55,823 nt of DNA from an uncultured Lachnospiraceae bacterium (GCA_902788555.1 CADAKQ010000016.1:1-55823), one strand, 5' to 3'. Counted from the first letter of the stretch, positions 10,801-19,801 are shown. The notes: generated from the sequence alone by a model not told the origin. Numbers and translations: made by a program.

Positions 10801-10886
10801 AGCATATTAACAAAAGTTGTTAAGCCTCCCGCAACAACATATCTTATCTTGTCATTTTTCAGAAGCTTTTTTACTAAGTCAAACAT
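7845..10886 (-). CDS. GtrA-YfhO fusion membrane protein (glycan/lipid-sugar transfer)
   Basis: A 1013-aa polytopic protein. Residues about 1-135 form a GtrA-like domain of four helices (start FDLVKKLLKNDKIRYVVAGG; proposed to move polyprenyl-linked sugars). Residues about 150-1000 match the YfhO family: many hydrophobic helices to about 590, then a large extracytoplasmic beta domain and a last helix near 975-995, similar in layout to the GT-C-like proteins implicated in glycosylating lipoteichoic acid or other wall polymers. GtrA and YfhO are usually separate genes; here they are in one chain, linking flipping and transfer. Only 22 nt separate it from the GH9 gene upstream, so it may be cotranscribed. 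Exact sugar and acceptor unknown. Confidence 0.85.
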   Translation of the reverse strand: MFDLVKKLLKNDKIRYVVAGGLTTFVNMLVFFSLRILTDINRNVCNIIAIIMAIIFAYFINKYFVFRSKTKNISEAIREAGAFFVARLISMAVEVLGLVILCDSFRIKEWIAKLFIIQIIVLVLNYIFSKIFVFNKERKTIKNWLLDNYCYYIPFFIVMVIMTVVFVAQKIAPFGNNTITIIDSLHQYVPFYAEYMDKLKAEGSLFYTWNIALGSNFMSLSSYYLSSPFNYLLLLFDKEHIVAGACIIIALKVSLSGTSMAYYLAHKNSSKKVDKSFSIIAVSVCYALSNYVVGYNWCTMWMDVIMIFPLIMLGFEKLMRKNDPRLYTLTMFYALYCNYYIGFIVCVFLVLWFLTYNHKNIKKFFVDGIRFAIYSVISGGMAAFLLIPAYFGIMSTAAGDMKLPKWEWYGSIFNLLKQQFFLTMPITNQTFDGGVNLYCGMLAVFTAFLYIFTGKINVWEKIKNILLLTILAVSFNSTTLNYIWHGFHNQYGIPNRFSFLFIFILLVMTYETIRRARGIHVIFIVGAFLISIAYMVLCSMEADEHLTKKVLTASIIMLSLYTIIFLMYSLNAYKKFVFQIIISSVCVVEMSISSLLGFFYNGYSDYSEKYKTTKAVTKANERIAEIAEDENAGFYRSELMKSTVLDEVTWHNMPSVGTFCSTVLGDVTHTMGKLGFYTGANEFLYMGASPFTNSIFNVRYLLWRDGNLDNFDYNYLETVDGVKLYENPYPLAIGFSVSEKVKEWNPDAGYPFSNINNLAYYMTGYSSFMNVTDVTFSASSKTGDVKVNDKKITLEPREAGDLDFTASFVVEEAGDYYINCRGNSVTKIRFYINGKEYAYDRYQIQIFHLGYLEAGDVVAIEYNYNNQGTEQKTATIETAKFDTGNYINVYDRLNLNKLDVTEYDDGYIHGNINIPTNDTLFTSIPYDRGWTVKVDGKKTRYYKTLGAFIGVDMEPGEHDIEFKYIPCGLYIGMLISLTSWLLFVALVMYNSNKKSSKKLVKNDNDKIDLSENI

Positions 10887-10908
10887 TTTCCTTTAAATCT
10901 CCGATTTC

Positions 10909-13212
10909 TTACTGAAATCCTCCCATGAGATATATAAGCGGTGAATTCCAATAAATAGTTACCTCATTACATGAGAAGCTTTGCTCATTATCCACATAAG
11001 CAAGTGCAGGCGCATAGCCATGAAGAACAGCCTTTGCATATGGGTCCTCAAGAGCATTGTCCGGTCCTCCAACAAGCATACCCGGCATTGTTTCCTTAAG
11101 AACCTGAGAAGGTCTGTGGTGTGTATGCTCCGGATACAAATCTCCGTATCCTGTTACATAGCAGTAACCTGTTCCGTTTACACCAAATATATAATCTCTG
11201 TGTCTTTGCGCATATTCGACATATTCTTCATTTGGCGAAATAATATTTGCCATTAGAAGAAGCATACCATTATTGGCAATATTCATATTGCTTCCCCAAG
11301 GATAGTTTGTTCCGAGTCCCATGAAAAACGGTTCTTTTTTACACTTTGCAAGAAGCTTATCCGCAGTCTCTAAAAGTGCTGTTTTTGCAGCTTCATTTAC
11401 ACCGGTATCTATATCCTTTGCCTTTGCCAAATCATAAAGTGCATATCCGCCTATATCTGCCCATCCAAGTCCTGTAGCAGGTCTGTCATTTACCATTTCA
11501 TTTACAACATCAAGATATTTATCGTCCTTGGTTGCAATATAAAGTTCTGCCGCTGCCCACAGCTTTTCATCCGCTATCTGATTATCAGGATACTCACCTG
11601 TAACTATCTCCTCAGGATTTTTGTAACCCTTCATTCCTTCATTTGCTTCAAGATAAGCATAAGCATTTTCTGCTGCTGCAAGGCACTTAGCTGCAAAATC
11701 CTTATCATACTCTCCATACAAAACTGAGGCTTTTGCCATAACTGCTGCGAAATCACCTGTTGCAGCATAGGATATCGGTGCAAGCACAAGTTGGTCGGTT
11801 TCATCAACCGCCAAAACCGTTTCAGGAAATACAAGTGCCGTAACCTTATGATAAACTCCGCCGGATTCCCCATCCTGCATCTTAAGCATCCAGTCAAGCT
11901 CATACCTTGCCTCATCAAGCAAATCAGGTATACCATTTCCACTTTCAGGAATTCCTATATCATCTTCAGACAGACCAAAATCTTCATATGTAAGGAATAA
12001 ATCCTGAACAGTCTTTGCCCCCGAAACCACATATCTTCCGTAATCTCCGGCATCATGCCAGCCACCTGATACATCCACCGTACTACTTGATAAAGAGCCA
12101 TAAACTATGGCATTATCCGTATGGCATGCCTCATGTGCAAAATCACCTGCTATTTCTTCTGTTACCTCACAGCCGCATCTTTGTCTGTAAAGCATAAGAA
12201 TTACATCCCTGTAAATATCATCATATAAATTATAGCCTATTTCAAAATCATATGATTCGCCTGAAGGACTCGAAATCACCTTATAGGTTCCCGGATATTT
12301 AAAATCTGAGAAATCGCCCTGCTTTACGCTCATATTTACAGTACTGTCAAATGCCATATCGCCATATTCGCCTATATAAACTGTATCTCCTGTTGAAGCA
12401 TCAACAATCTTAAATTTTTCATCATCCTTAGATGTAACAATAACCGTCTTCTTATCCTCAGGCTCATATCCTATCTGATTAATCTTAACCTGAATAGGTG
12501 TCGGTGCTCCTTCTATTTTATCTGCCTTTGAACTGTCTGTAACAAAAAGTGAGAAGTTATCAAAATATATCTTATGTGCACCCGGGTCACCTCCGTTTTC
12601 GTCAAAGGCTCCCATATTAATGGCAAGTCTCGGAGCAGGGTCCGAATCCTCATCCATAGTGAATTCATAATCTATTGTCTGAACCTCTGAGGTAACCGCC
12701 ACTTTATCGGAAGCATAAGCGTGATAATCTCCGCCGTTTACCTGAACTCTCCACTCCAGATTACAAGGCACATCTGAACGTACATCAAAAGAAACGGTAT
12801 AGACACAGCCTCTTGCCATGGTAAAGCCATCATAATAAAGCTGACAGGAATGCTCAAGTGTACCTGTTTTTGCAATATCAGCAACAAGCTCACCATCCTC
12901 TACATAAAGCTGATAGTCACCACCATTTACATAGGTTGTAAAGCCTGCCGTATCTCCATCATCAAAGTTGATTCCGAGTACATCCGCACCCTCAACAGTA
13001 GTAAATCTGTCATCCTCAACATAGGGTTCCTCAGTGGTGGTCCAATCCTCATTATCTTCAATAACAGGAGCAGGACCTAAATCCTCGGTTGTCTTTTTTG
13101 CATCTGTATCGGTTGCAGAGTTATTATCAGTTTTTCCCTTTCCGCAGCCATATACGGAAAGCATCATTACTGCAGCCATTGATATAGCTGCTAATTTCTT
13201 CATTTTCCTCAT
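10909..13212 (-). CDS. GH9 endoglucanase-like lipoprotein with N-terminal CBM
   Basis: A 767-aa surface lipoprotein (lipobox SVYGC, Cys23). After an acidic linker, residues about 78-225 look like a CBM4/9-type jelly-roll module (INFDDGD...KIYFDNFSLFV). Residues about 238-330 are the immunoglobulin-like CelD_N domain (VKINQIGYEPEDKKTVIV) and the rest is the GH9 (alpha/alpha)6 barrel: GGWHDAGDYG at 383-392 holds the catalytic-base Asp pair (D387, D390), HHRPS lies in the substrate loop, and NE (749-750) before VTIYWNSPL supplies the acid Glu. It should cut beta-1,4-glucan or a mixed or xyloglucan chain at the cell surface. RBS AAGGAGAAG fixes the ATG at 13212 over the internal Met at 13203. Confidence 0.93.
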   Translation of the reverse strand: MRKMKKLAAISMAAVMMLSVYGCGKGKTDNNSATDTDAKKTTEDLGPAPVIEDNEDWTTTEEPYVEDDRFTTVEGADVLGINFDDGDTAGFTTYVNGGDYQLYVEDGELVADIAKTGTLEHSCQLYYDGFTMARGCVYTVSFDVRSDVPCNLEWRVQVNGGDYHAYASDKVAVTSEVQTIDYEFTMDEDSDPAPRLAINMGAFDENGGDPGAHKIYFDNFSLFVTDSSKADKIEGAPTPIQVKINQIGYEPEDKKTVIVTSKDDEKFKIVDASTGDTVYIGEYGDMAFDSTVNMSVKQGDFSDFKYPGTYKVISSPSGESYDFEIGYNLYDDIYRDVILMLYRQRCGCEVTEEIAGDFAHEACHTDNAIVYGSLSSSTVDVSGGWHDAGDYGRYVVSGAKTVQDLFLTYEDFGLSEDDIGIPESGNGIPDLLDEARYELDWMLKMQDGESGGVYHKVTALVFPETVLAVDETDQLVLAPISYAATGDFAAVMAKASVLYGEYDKDFAAKCLAAAENAYAYLEANEGMKGYKNPEEIVTGEYPDNQIADEKLWAAAELYIATKDDKYLDVVNEMVNDRPATGLGWADIGGYALYDLAKAKDIDTGVNEAAKTALLETADKLLAKCKKEPFFMGLGTNYPWGSNMNIANNGMLLLMANIISPNEEYVEYAQRHRDYIFGVNGTGYCYVTGYGDLYPEHTHHRPSQVLKETMPGMLVGGPDNALEDPYAKAVLHGYAPALAYVDNEQSFSCNEVTIYWNSPLIYLMGGFQ

Positions 13213-13284
13213 ATAACTTCTCCTTATTTTTCATTTTTGTATTTATCATCATGTTAAATCTATGCTTATATCAGCTCATAATTA

Positions 13285-14061
13285 TTATGATCTGCATACA
13301 TCCAAAACCTTTTCAAATGGCATGCTTCCTCCAAATATATCAAGTGCACTGCCCACAGTTACATCAAGCTTATTTTTACCGAGCACCTTTAACTTATTTA
13401 TGTCTTCAAAGCATCCCACTCCTCCGGCATAGGTTATCGGAATTTTTGCCCAATTTCCGAGAAGCCTTACCAGCTCCTCTTCTATGCCACCGGCTTTCCC
13501 CTCTACATCTACGGCATGTATAAGAAATTCGTCCGCATAATCCGCAAAAAAATCAAGAGTTGCTTCATCTATCGTAACCTCAGTAAAGCTTTGCCATCTG
13601 TCTGTAACTATGTAATATTTATCATACTTCCTGCGGCAGCTTAAATCAAGTACCAGCTTTTCTTTCCCAACCGCATTTTTTAGCTTTTCAAGATTATCAT
13701 AATTTATTTTTCCATCCTTAAATACATAAGATGTAACTATAACCTTGTCTGCTCCCATATCTATAAAATCGTGGGCATTGTCACAGGTTATACCACCGCC
13801 TATCATAAGTCCGCCCGGATAAGCCGAAAGAGCAAGCTTTGCCTGTCTTATATCCTCGTCATAAAACTCACTTTGAACGGGATTTAAAATAATTATATGA
13901 CCTCCCGACAAGCCGTTTTTTTTATACAATTCTGCGTAAAAATCTGCCTCAAGCTCCGAAACAAAATTATCCTTTGCACTGTTTGCCTCGTCCTTAAGAC
14001 TTCCTCCGACTATTTGTTTAACCTTACCGTTATGAATATCTATGCATGGTCTGAATCTCAT
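13285..14061 (-). CDS. hisA: Phosphoribosylformimino-5-aminoimidazole carboxamide ribotide isomerase, eukaryotic-type HisA
   Basis: Fourth step of histidine biosynthesis, opening the ProFAR ribose ring to PRFAR. The 258-aa (beta/alpha)8 barrel has features I associate with the plant/fungal HIS6 sequence type rather than ordinary bacterial HisA: RFRPCIDIHNGKVKQIVG at the start, YPGGLMIGGGI, VIVTSYVFKDGKI, KLVLDLSCRRK, YIVTDRWQ and VTVGSALDIFGG. It stands alone without other his genes. The ATG begins one base after the TGA of the upstream glycosyltransferase (TGA-T-ATG), so it is probably translationally coupled, with the RBS GGAGA inside that gene. Function in histidine synthesis is inferred from the family. 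Confidence 0.88.
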   Translation of the reverse strand: MRFRPCIDIHNGKVKQIVGGSLKDEANSAKDNFVSELEADFYAELYKKNGLSGGHIIILNPVQSEFYDEDIRQAKLALSAYPGGLMIGGGITCDNAHDFIDMGADKVIVTSYVFKDGKINYDNLEKLKNAVGKEKLVLDLSCRRKYDKYYIVTDRWQSFTEVTIDEATLDFFADYADEFLIHAVDVEGKAGGIEEELVRLLGNWAKIPITYAGGVGCFEDINKLKVLGKNKLDVTVGSALDIFGGSMPFEKVLDVCRS

Positions 14062-14062
14062 A

Positions 14063-15967
14063 TCATTCTCCGTCTTTTTTTCTGCTTTCTGCCGATTCTA
14101 TGTCATCCTCTGAATTTTCGTTGACTTTTTCCCCGGTTTTTGCTTCCGTGCTGTTACCTGATAAATCGGAAGGCGTTATCTCCGGCAGAGTAAACTGCTT
14201 GCCTTCCCTTGCAAAATTAATATTATAAAACGGATCTCCGTCTCTTAATATATTAGGCCACATTATCCTGAAAAGGTCTTCTTCTCTTTCCAGCTCTTCT
14301 TCTATCCTAATCGTATTGCCGATTATAGGTTTAGTATCATGATAATGCCAGCCAGCATCAGCGATTGATACTACCCATCGGTTCAGCTCATTTAACTTAA
14401 AGCAAAAATCTATCTCTGAAAGCGAGGTCTTAAATTTATCAGAAAAGCCTCCCACCTTAAAAAACAGCTCCTTTTTCACCATCATACACGAGGCGGAAAC
14501 AGCACTGCAGTCAGTATTAATCTTGTTATGCATAAGATATCCTATATCATCCTTCACAAGTCCCTGGTAGAGATTTGAAACAAGCCCGTTTACACCTATA
14601 ACATAGCCCTTGTGATAAATCATATCATTATCATCATACAAAACTCCGGCAACAGCTCCAACCTCTTCACGCATACAATTTCCCAGCATTTCACCCATGG
14701 CTGTAACATCAATAAGCTCAACGTTGTTATCCAAGAAAAACAGATAATCGCCGTTAGCAAGTGAAGCACCAAAATTCCTTATGGCAGGAAGTCCGTCGAG
14801 CTTTGTATTTGTAATTATCTTTACATTTTTCCTTATGCTTTCAATCCTGTGATAAAAAGCCGTCATCTCTTTATTTTCACTTTCAGTATCTATAACCAGT
14901 ATTTCAAAATTATTATATCTTGCCTTTTCAAAAAGCGGAAATATACATTTTTCCAAAAGCTCCGGTGAGTTGCCTCCGGGAATTATTATGGTAAGAAAAG
15001 GATTGCCTGGAGTCTCATATTCCACCTTGTAAATCCCCCACATATCAGTATGAACGGCGGTAGCATAATAACCCATTCTTTTTATGTGTGCACCAAGAGC
15101 TCGTTTTCCTGCTTCCTTTGCATATTCCTTGTTATGAACATCAAGTGATACCGAAGAGTTATTAACTCTCTTATGATAGAGCACCTTAGGTATATGCCTG
15201 ATACTTGTCGTCCTTTCACAGCATCTTAGCGTAAAATCATAATCCTGTGCTCCGTCAAATTCCGAATCAAAGCCGCCTATACCTACAGCCATCTTTCTTT
15301 TTACAACGAAAAGATGCTTTATATAATTATATGCCCTAAGTATATCTATGCTGAAATCCGGCTTAAAAACCGGCTCCAGATATCTTCTTCCATCTGCCGA
15401 AATCTTATCCTCATCACTGTAAATAATATCATATCTTACCTCCTGAAGCTCATTTACAACAGTAAAAAGAGCCTCCGGAGGAAGCAGGTCATCATGATCG
15501 ACAAAGGTTACATAGTCACCCGTAGCCATCTGAAGAGCTTTATTGCTGTTTCCTGAAATACCGAGATTTCTGTCTACATACAGATAATTAATTCTATTAT
15601 CCTTCTCCATATATTCCTTAACAATGGTACTCTGTCTGTCCGAACCATCAACGATGCAAAGCTCCCAGTTTTCATAGCTTTGCGCAATTACAGACTCAAG
15701 CATCCTTCTGAGGTAAACCTCAGGTGTTTTATATACCGGTACAATCAGGCTTATAACCGGACTATATCCAAACCTGTGCTCCCTCTGTTTGGATATTTCA
15801 TCCTTATTTGCCTCATGCACTCTTTTATACCAGTTATTGTAAGCATTTCCGGGTCCGTTTGCCTTATCACGCATCCTTGACCATACGCCGCTTATACCAT
15901 TTGACCTTATATAATTAAAACCTTTTTTTATACTTGCAGCATTGATTGATGATATATCAAATTTCAT
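14063..15967 (-). CDS. Double-domain GT2 family glycosyltransferase
   Basis: A 634-aa soluble protein carrying two GT-A folds. The first starts near residue 67 (ISLIVPVYKTPEVYLRRM, then ELCIVDGSD and VDHDDLLPPEA as the nucleotide-sugar metal site). The second begins near 325 (PFLTIIIPGGNSPELLEKC) and has FLDNNVELI at the metal site and a KVGGFSDKFKTSLSEIDFC acceptor region. Such two-headed enzymes typically build rhamnose-containing wall or surface polysaccharides, adding two linkages. It shares YN-NW/SWxK(R), FDGAQDYDF and HIPKVLY with the next enzyme upstream, so the two are tandem paralogues. The strong AGGAGG RBS fixes the ATG. Sugar specificity cannot be read. Confidence 0.9.
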   Translation of the reverse strand: MKFDISSINAASIKKGFNYIRSNGISGVWSRMRDKANGPGNAYNNWYKRVHEANKDEISKQREHRFGYSPVISLIVPVYKTPEVYLRRMLESVIAQSYENWELCIVDGSDRQSTIVKEYMEKDNRINYLYVDRNLGISGNSNKALQMATGDYVTFVDHDDLLPPEALFTVVNELQEVRYDIIYSDEDKISADGRRYLEPVFKPDFSIDILRAYNYIKHLFVVKRKMAVGIGGFDSEFDGAQDYDFTLRCCERTTSIRHIPKVLYHKRVNNSSVSLDVHNKEYAKEAGKRALGAHIKRMGYYATAVHTDMWGIYKVEYETPGNPFLTIIIPGGNSPELLEKCIFPLFEKARYNNFEILVIDTESENKEMTAFYHRIESIRKNVKIITNTKLDGLPAIRNFGASLANGDYLFFLDNNVELIDVTAMGEMLGNCMREEVGAVAGVLYDDNDMIYHKGYVIGVNGLVSNLYQGLVKDDIGYLMHNKINTDCSAVSASCMMVKKELFFKVGGFSDKFKTSLSEIDFCFKLNELNRWVVSIADAGWHYHDTKPIIGNTIRIEEELEREEDLFRIMWPNILRDGDPFYNINFAREGKQFTLPEITPSDLSGNSTEAKTGEKVNENSEDDIESAESRKKDGE

Positions 15968-16034
15968 AAGGCAAACCTCCTTTCTTATGCTAAAAAAGAA
16001 CGATCAAATCCGCTTTATCCGTATCAAAATATCA

Positions 16035-18512
16035 CTAAACTCTGATAGAAAAATCCGCTTTATCAAGTGTCAGATTGACATTATAATACGGATCACCGTT
16101 TTCGATTATCTCGGGCCATCTGCTGTTGAAAAGCTTAATCTCGCTATTAAATCTTTCCTTCTTTTCAAAGGTATCCTCAGCACCTCTTGATTTTGACTCA
16201 TAGTGATGAAGCTTAGCATTGGCATTATATACAACAAGCTTTCCAAGCGCTCTTACCTTCATACAAAAATCTATATCGTTAAACGCAACCTTAAAGCTTT
16301 CCTCAAGTCCGCCGACCTCATCATATATTTTCTTTTTTGTCATAAGGCACGCAGCCGTAACAGCACTGTAATCACAGGCAACCTTTGTTCTCGACTGATA
16401 CAGATCACTTTCCTCATCCAATGTAACAAAGGCATGTCCTGCTATACCGCCAAAACCGATTACTACTCCGGCATGCTGAATCGTATCATCCTCATAGTAA
16501 AGTCTTGCCCCGACTATGCCTACATCCTCTCTCTGACAGTATCCAAGCATCTGCGACAGCCAGTCGCCGTTTATAACCTCAATATCGTTATTTAAAAGCA
16601 GGATATACTCACCCTTTGCTTCCTTTTCTCCAAAGTTATTGATAGCTGAGTAGTTAAATTCCTTATCCCAGTAAAGGACCCTGACATTATCTCTTTTTTC
16701 AAGCTCCTTATAATATTCAAATGTCAGTTCCTCTTCACTGTTGTTTTCCACTATTATATATTCATAATTCTTATAATCGGATTTTTCATCAACCGAATCC
16801 ATACATTTTTTCAGGTCTTCAACATGGTCCTTGTTCGGGATAATAATCGATATAAGAGGTTCACCTGCGATCTTATACGTGGTTTTATATAACCCCAGAT
16901 GATCTCCGTTTTCTACCGTTGCATCTATACCAAGCCGCTTATAATGAGCCTCTATGGCTCTTCTTCCCGCATCAAATGCATAAAGCTTGGAATCCGGTCT
17001 TTCGGATGTGGAATTGGTATGTGCTCTCCACCTGTATAAAACCTTAGGAATATGACAGACCTCATTTGCCTGTTCTACACATCGCAGAATAAAGTCGTAA
17101 TCCTGTGCACCGTCAAATTCATGATTGAAGGTTCCGACTCTGTCAACCAAGGTTTTCTTGGCTACAAACATATGACAGATATAGTTGCAGGAGCGAAGAA
17201 GATCTATGTTAAAATCCGGTTTGAAGTTTGCTCCGAAAAATCTTTTTCCCTTTTCATCAGTCTTATCCTCGTCCGTATAAATAACATCTACCTGCCTGTT
17301 GTTTAAAACCTTAACACATTCAAACAAAGCATCCGGTGTAAATAAATCGTCGTGGTCCCCAAGAACGATATAATCTCCCCCGGCAAGCTCATAAGCCTGA
17401 TTTGTATTGTCGGAAATACCCAAAGGTCCCTTTTTTTTGGCTATATATTTTATTCTGTCATCCAACGCCATATAAGGTTCAAGTATTTTTCTCAACCTTT
17501 CACTGTCTCTGCTCCCGTCAGAAAAGCAGAGCTCCCAGTTTTTATAGGTCTGCTTTTTTACCGATTTAATCAGCTCAGCAAGAAAGTACTCACTCGTTTC
17601 GTATAAGGGTACAAGTATGCTGAACCTTGGGTTATATGAAAATTTTGTCTGCTCCTGCTTTAAAAGCTCCTTTTTATTCGGCATACGCTTTTTTATCCAC
17701 GAATTATAATTGGCAGTTGCAAATGCCGCCCGTGTACGAAGCCTTATCTTTATCTTAAGAAGTGTGCTTTTTAAGCCATAGTTCTTTGTATTTCTAACGG
17801 TTTTAGTGACAACATTTTTTATTTTATTTACGGCAGGTATTTTGCTTAACCCCTTTGAGCCGTTTATCCTGTACTGCTCGCTTTTATTTCCCGCTTTTAG
17901 ATAAAGGCGCATTTTATAATTATTATTTAAAAGCTTTATGACAAAGCCTATATCCCTTGTATTTTCAATTTCCACAAAGGAATCGCACACATCCGAACGC
18001 GTATAATGATTTAGCTCATATAAAAGCTTTTCCTCAGTGCCCTGTTCAATTCTCACAAGGTCAAAATCCACGTCACAACAGTCTACCGCCCATCCCTTTA
18101 TCATTATATATTTTCCGTCTGAAAAAACCGAGTCAATACAATAATTAAGCTTTGCCGCATAATGGTCTATCTCCTTACCCGTACATGAATATAATTCAAT
18201 CGGTGCAGCTTCACCCTTTTTCATATAGAAAAGCTTAAGCTTATCCTCCGATTCAAAGCTTTCATCCGGTTTTATGATTGCCGAAAGTGTTTTTACAATT
18301 TTTCCGCTTCCAAATAAATTTTTCTTATCAAGTGGTGCTTTTGAAATTATAAATTTGGAATCCACATGTTTACTTTTATTTTTTCCTTCAAGCACAATTT
18401 GCAGGGCATCTGCGGCATCGGAAAGCTCCTCACCGCAAAAGCCCTGCAAAACTATAGCCTTATCATCAGCTACGCTGCATCTGATTCTATTAAAGATAAA
18501 ATACTCATTCAT
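16035..18512 (-). CDS. Double-domain GT2 glycosyltransferase with N-terminal beta-rich domain
   Basis: An 825-aa protein. Residues 1-230 form an unassigned, probably beta-rich region (includes GKYIMIKGWAVD, about 133-144, a motif often seen in front of clostridial GT2 enzymes). A basic helical stretch leads into GT-A domain one from about 297 (FSILVPLYETSEYF, VLGDHDDLF) and GT-A domain two from about 573 (LISIIIPNKDHVEDL, LLNNDIEVI, RLYYEDDTIQHAGV). The C-terminal part strongly resembles rhamnosyl/galactosyl transferases of surface polysaccharide assembly. It starts 9 nt after trpS stops, and a paralogue follows 67 nt downstream. The RBS is modest (ACAGGGAT). Acceptor and sugar unknown. Confidence 0.9.
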   Translation of the reverse strand: MNEYFIFNRIRCSVADDKAIVLQGFCGEELSDAADALQIVLEGKNKSKHVDSKFIISKAPLDKKNLFGSGKIVKTLSAIIKPDESFESEDKLKLFYMKKGEAAPIELYSCTGKEIDHYAAKLNYCIDSVFSDGKYIMIKGWAVDCCDVDFDLVRIEQGTEEKLLYELNHYTRSDVCDSFVEIENTRDIGFVIKLLNNNYKMRLYLKAGNKSEQYRINGSKGLSKIPAVNKIKNVVTKTVRNTKNYGLKSTLLKIKIRLRTRAAFATANYNSWIKKRMPNKKELLKQEQTKFSYNPRFSILVPLYETSEYFLAELIKSVKKQTYKNWELCFSDGSRDSERLRKILEPYMALDDRIKYIAKKKGPLGISDNTNQAYELAGGDYIVLGDHDDLFTPDALFECVKVLNNRQVDVIYTDEDKTDEKGKRFFGANFKPDFNIDLLRSCNYICHMFVAKKTLVDRVGTFNHEFDGAQDYDFILRCVEQANEVCHIPKVLYRWRAHTNSTSERPDSKLYAFDAGRRAIEAHYKRLGIDATVENGDHLGLYKTTYKIAGEPLISIIIPNKDHVEDLKKCMDSVDEKSDYKNYEYIIVENNSEEELTFEYYKELEKRDNVRVLYWDKEFNYSAINNFGEKEAKGEYILLLNNDIEVINGDWLSQMLGYCQREDVGIVGARLYYEDDTIQHAGVVIGFGGIAGHAFVTLDEESDLYQSRTKVACDYSAVTAACLMTKKKIYDEVGGLEESFKVAFNDIDFCMKVRALGKLVVYNANAKLHHYESKSRGAEDTFEKKERFNSEIKLFNSRWPEIIENGDPYYNVNLTLDKADFSIRV

Positions 18513-18521
18513 ATCCCTGTC

Positions 18522-19607
18522 CTATCTTGAATACTTTTCAGACTGTTCTTTTATCAAAGCCTCATCTTCAAAATAATTTATCTTCATGGCCCTTTTTACC
18601 TCTGAGAGTGTAGAAGCTGCCGCTTCTCTTGCAATATCAGAGCCCTTTTTAAGTATATTATATACCTCAGGTATATCCTTTTCAAATTCCGCACGTCTTT
18701 TTCTTATAGGTGAAAGCTCATCCTGCAAAACATTATTAAGAAATTTCTTGACCTTTACATCCCCAAGACCACCTCTTTGATAATGTTCCTTTAACTCATC
18801 AAGATTATTATACTCAGGCAAAAACTCAGCAAAATGCTCCGGCTTTGAAAAGGCATCCAGATAAGTAAACACCGTATTGCCCTCTATCTTACCGGGATCT
18901 GTTATCTTGATATGGTCAGGATCGGTATACATGCTCATTACCTTATTTCTTACATCCTCCTCCGTATCGGAAAGGTAGATACAGTTACCAAGTGACTTAC
19001 TCATCTTGGCCTTACCATCCGTACCCGGAAGCCTTAAGCATGCCTCATTATCAGGGAGCAGAATCTCCGGCTCGACCAAGGTCTCACCATAAACCGAATT
19101 AAACTTTCTAACTATCTCCTTTGTCTGTTCGAGCATAGGAAGCTGATCCTCACCTACCGGAACCGTCGTTGCCTTAAATGCAGTTATATCCGAAGCCTGA
19201 CTTATAGGATATGTAAAAAATCCCACAGGTATGCTTGCTTCAAAATTACGCATCTGTATCTCGGCCTTAACAGTCGGATTACGCTGAAGTCTTGATACTG
19301 TTACAAGATTCATATAGAAAAATGTAAGCTCGGTAAGCTCAGAAATCTGTGACTGTATAAAAAGATTTGACTTTGCCGGATCAAGTCCCACAGAAAGATA
19401 ATCAAGTGCGACCTCTATAACATTTTGTCTTATTTTCTCAGGATTATCAGCATTATCTGTAAGAGCCTGAGCATCTGCAATCATTATAAATATCTTATCA
19501 AATTCTCCTGAATTCTGTAATTCCACTCTTCTTTTCAATGAACCAACATAATGTCCTACATGAAGTCTGCCTGTTGGTCTGTCACCTGTTAAAATAATCT
19601 TACTCAT
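18522..19607 (-). CDS. trpS: Tryptophanyl-tRNA synthetase
   Basis: Charges tRNA-Trp. A 361-aa class I enzyme with the HIGH-like motif [10 protein letters not shown] (about 13-22) and the KMSKS loop [11 protein letters not shown] (about 200-210), length normal for bacterial TrpRS. The sequence style ([22 protein letters not shown]) is that of the clostridial second TrpRS type. The ATG has an AGGAGG RBS 10 nt upstream. It appears to be the first gene of a unit running into two glycosyltransferases and hisA, since gaps are 9, 67 and 1 nt. The galT terminator isolates it from the galactan operon. Confidence 0.97.
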   Translation of the reverse strand: MSKIILTGDRPTGRLHVGHYVGSLKRRVELQNSGEFDKIFIMIADAQALTDNADNPEKIRQNVIEVALDYLSVGLDPAKSNLFIQSQISELTELTFFYMNLVTVSRLQRNPTVKAEIQMRNFEASIPVGFFTYPISQASDITAFKATTVPVGEDQLPMLEQTKEIVRKFNSVYGETLVEPEILLPDNEACLRLPGTDGKAKMSKSLGNCIYLSDTEEDVRNKVMSMYTDPDHIKITDPGKIEGNTVFTYLDAFSKPEHFAEFLPEYNNLDELKEHYQRGGLGDVKVKKFLNNVLQDELSPIRKRRAEFEKDIPEVYNILKKGSDIAREAAASTLSEVKRAMKINYFEDEALIKEQSEKYSR

Positions 19608-19670
19608 TTTAAAATAATCCTCCTATATTAAAGCGATATAAACCACCCAAATTTTTTTTTTCATTTAAAT

Positions 19671-19727
19671 TTTGTCTATCCTTTAATTTACCATAAATCC
19701 CTAACATTTGTCTATATTATTGTCTAT
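19671..19727 (-). promoter_or_regulatory. Three ATAGACAA(A/T) motifs in the trpS upstream region
   Basis: In the 139-nt space between the galT terminator and trpS the minus strand carries ATAGACAAA (19671-19679), ATAGACAAA (19707-19715) and ATAGACAAT (19719-19727). The middle copy could serve as a -35 (TAGACA) about 18 nt before TAAATT, giving a plausible trpS promoter. Repetition may be chance or a protein site. Confidence 0.35.
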
Positions 19728-19736
19728 CATTGCTTC

Positions 19737-19777
19737 AAAAAAATAAATCGGACAGGGAATTCCTTCCACTGCCCGAT
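19737..19777 (-). terminator. Rho-independent terminator of galT / galactan operon
   Basis: Minus-strand stem ATCGGGCAG (19769-19777) pairs with CTGTCCGAT (19747-19755), nine pairs with one G-T, followed directly by TTTATTTTTTT. It lies about 25 nt past the galT stop and cleanly ends the galactan unit before trpS. Confidence 0.88.
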
Positions 19778-19801
19778 ATTTCTCCAACAGCCTAAAAACA
19801 A

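Noticed and set aside
19608-19746. GGGTGGTTTATATCGC upstream of trpS resembles part of a T-box antiterminator.
   Set aside because: The whole leader is only about 139 nt, lacks a terminator and a specifier-loop architecture, and the match to the T-box core is incomplete.
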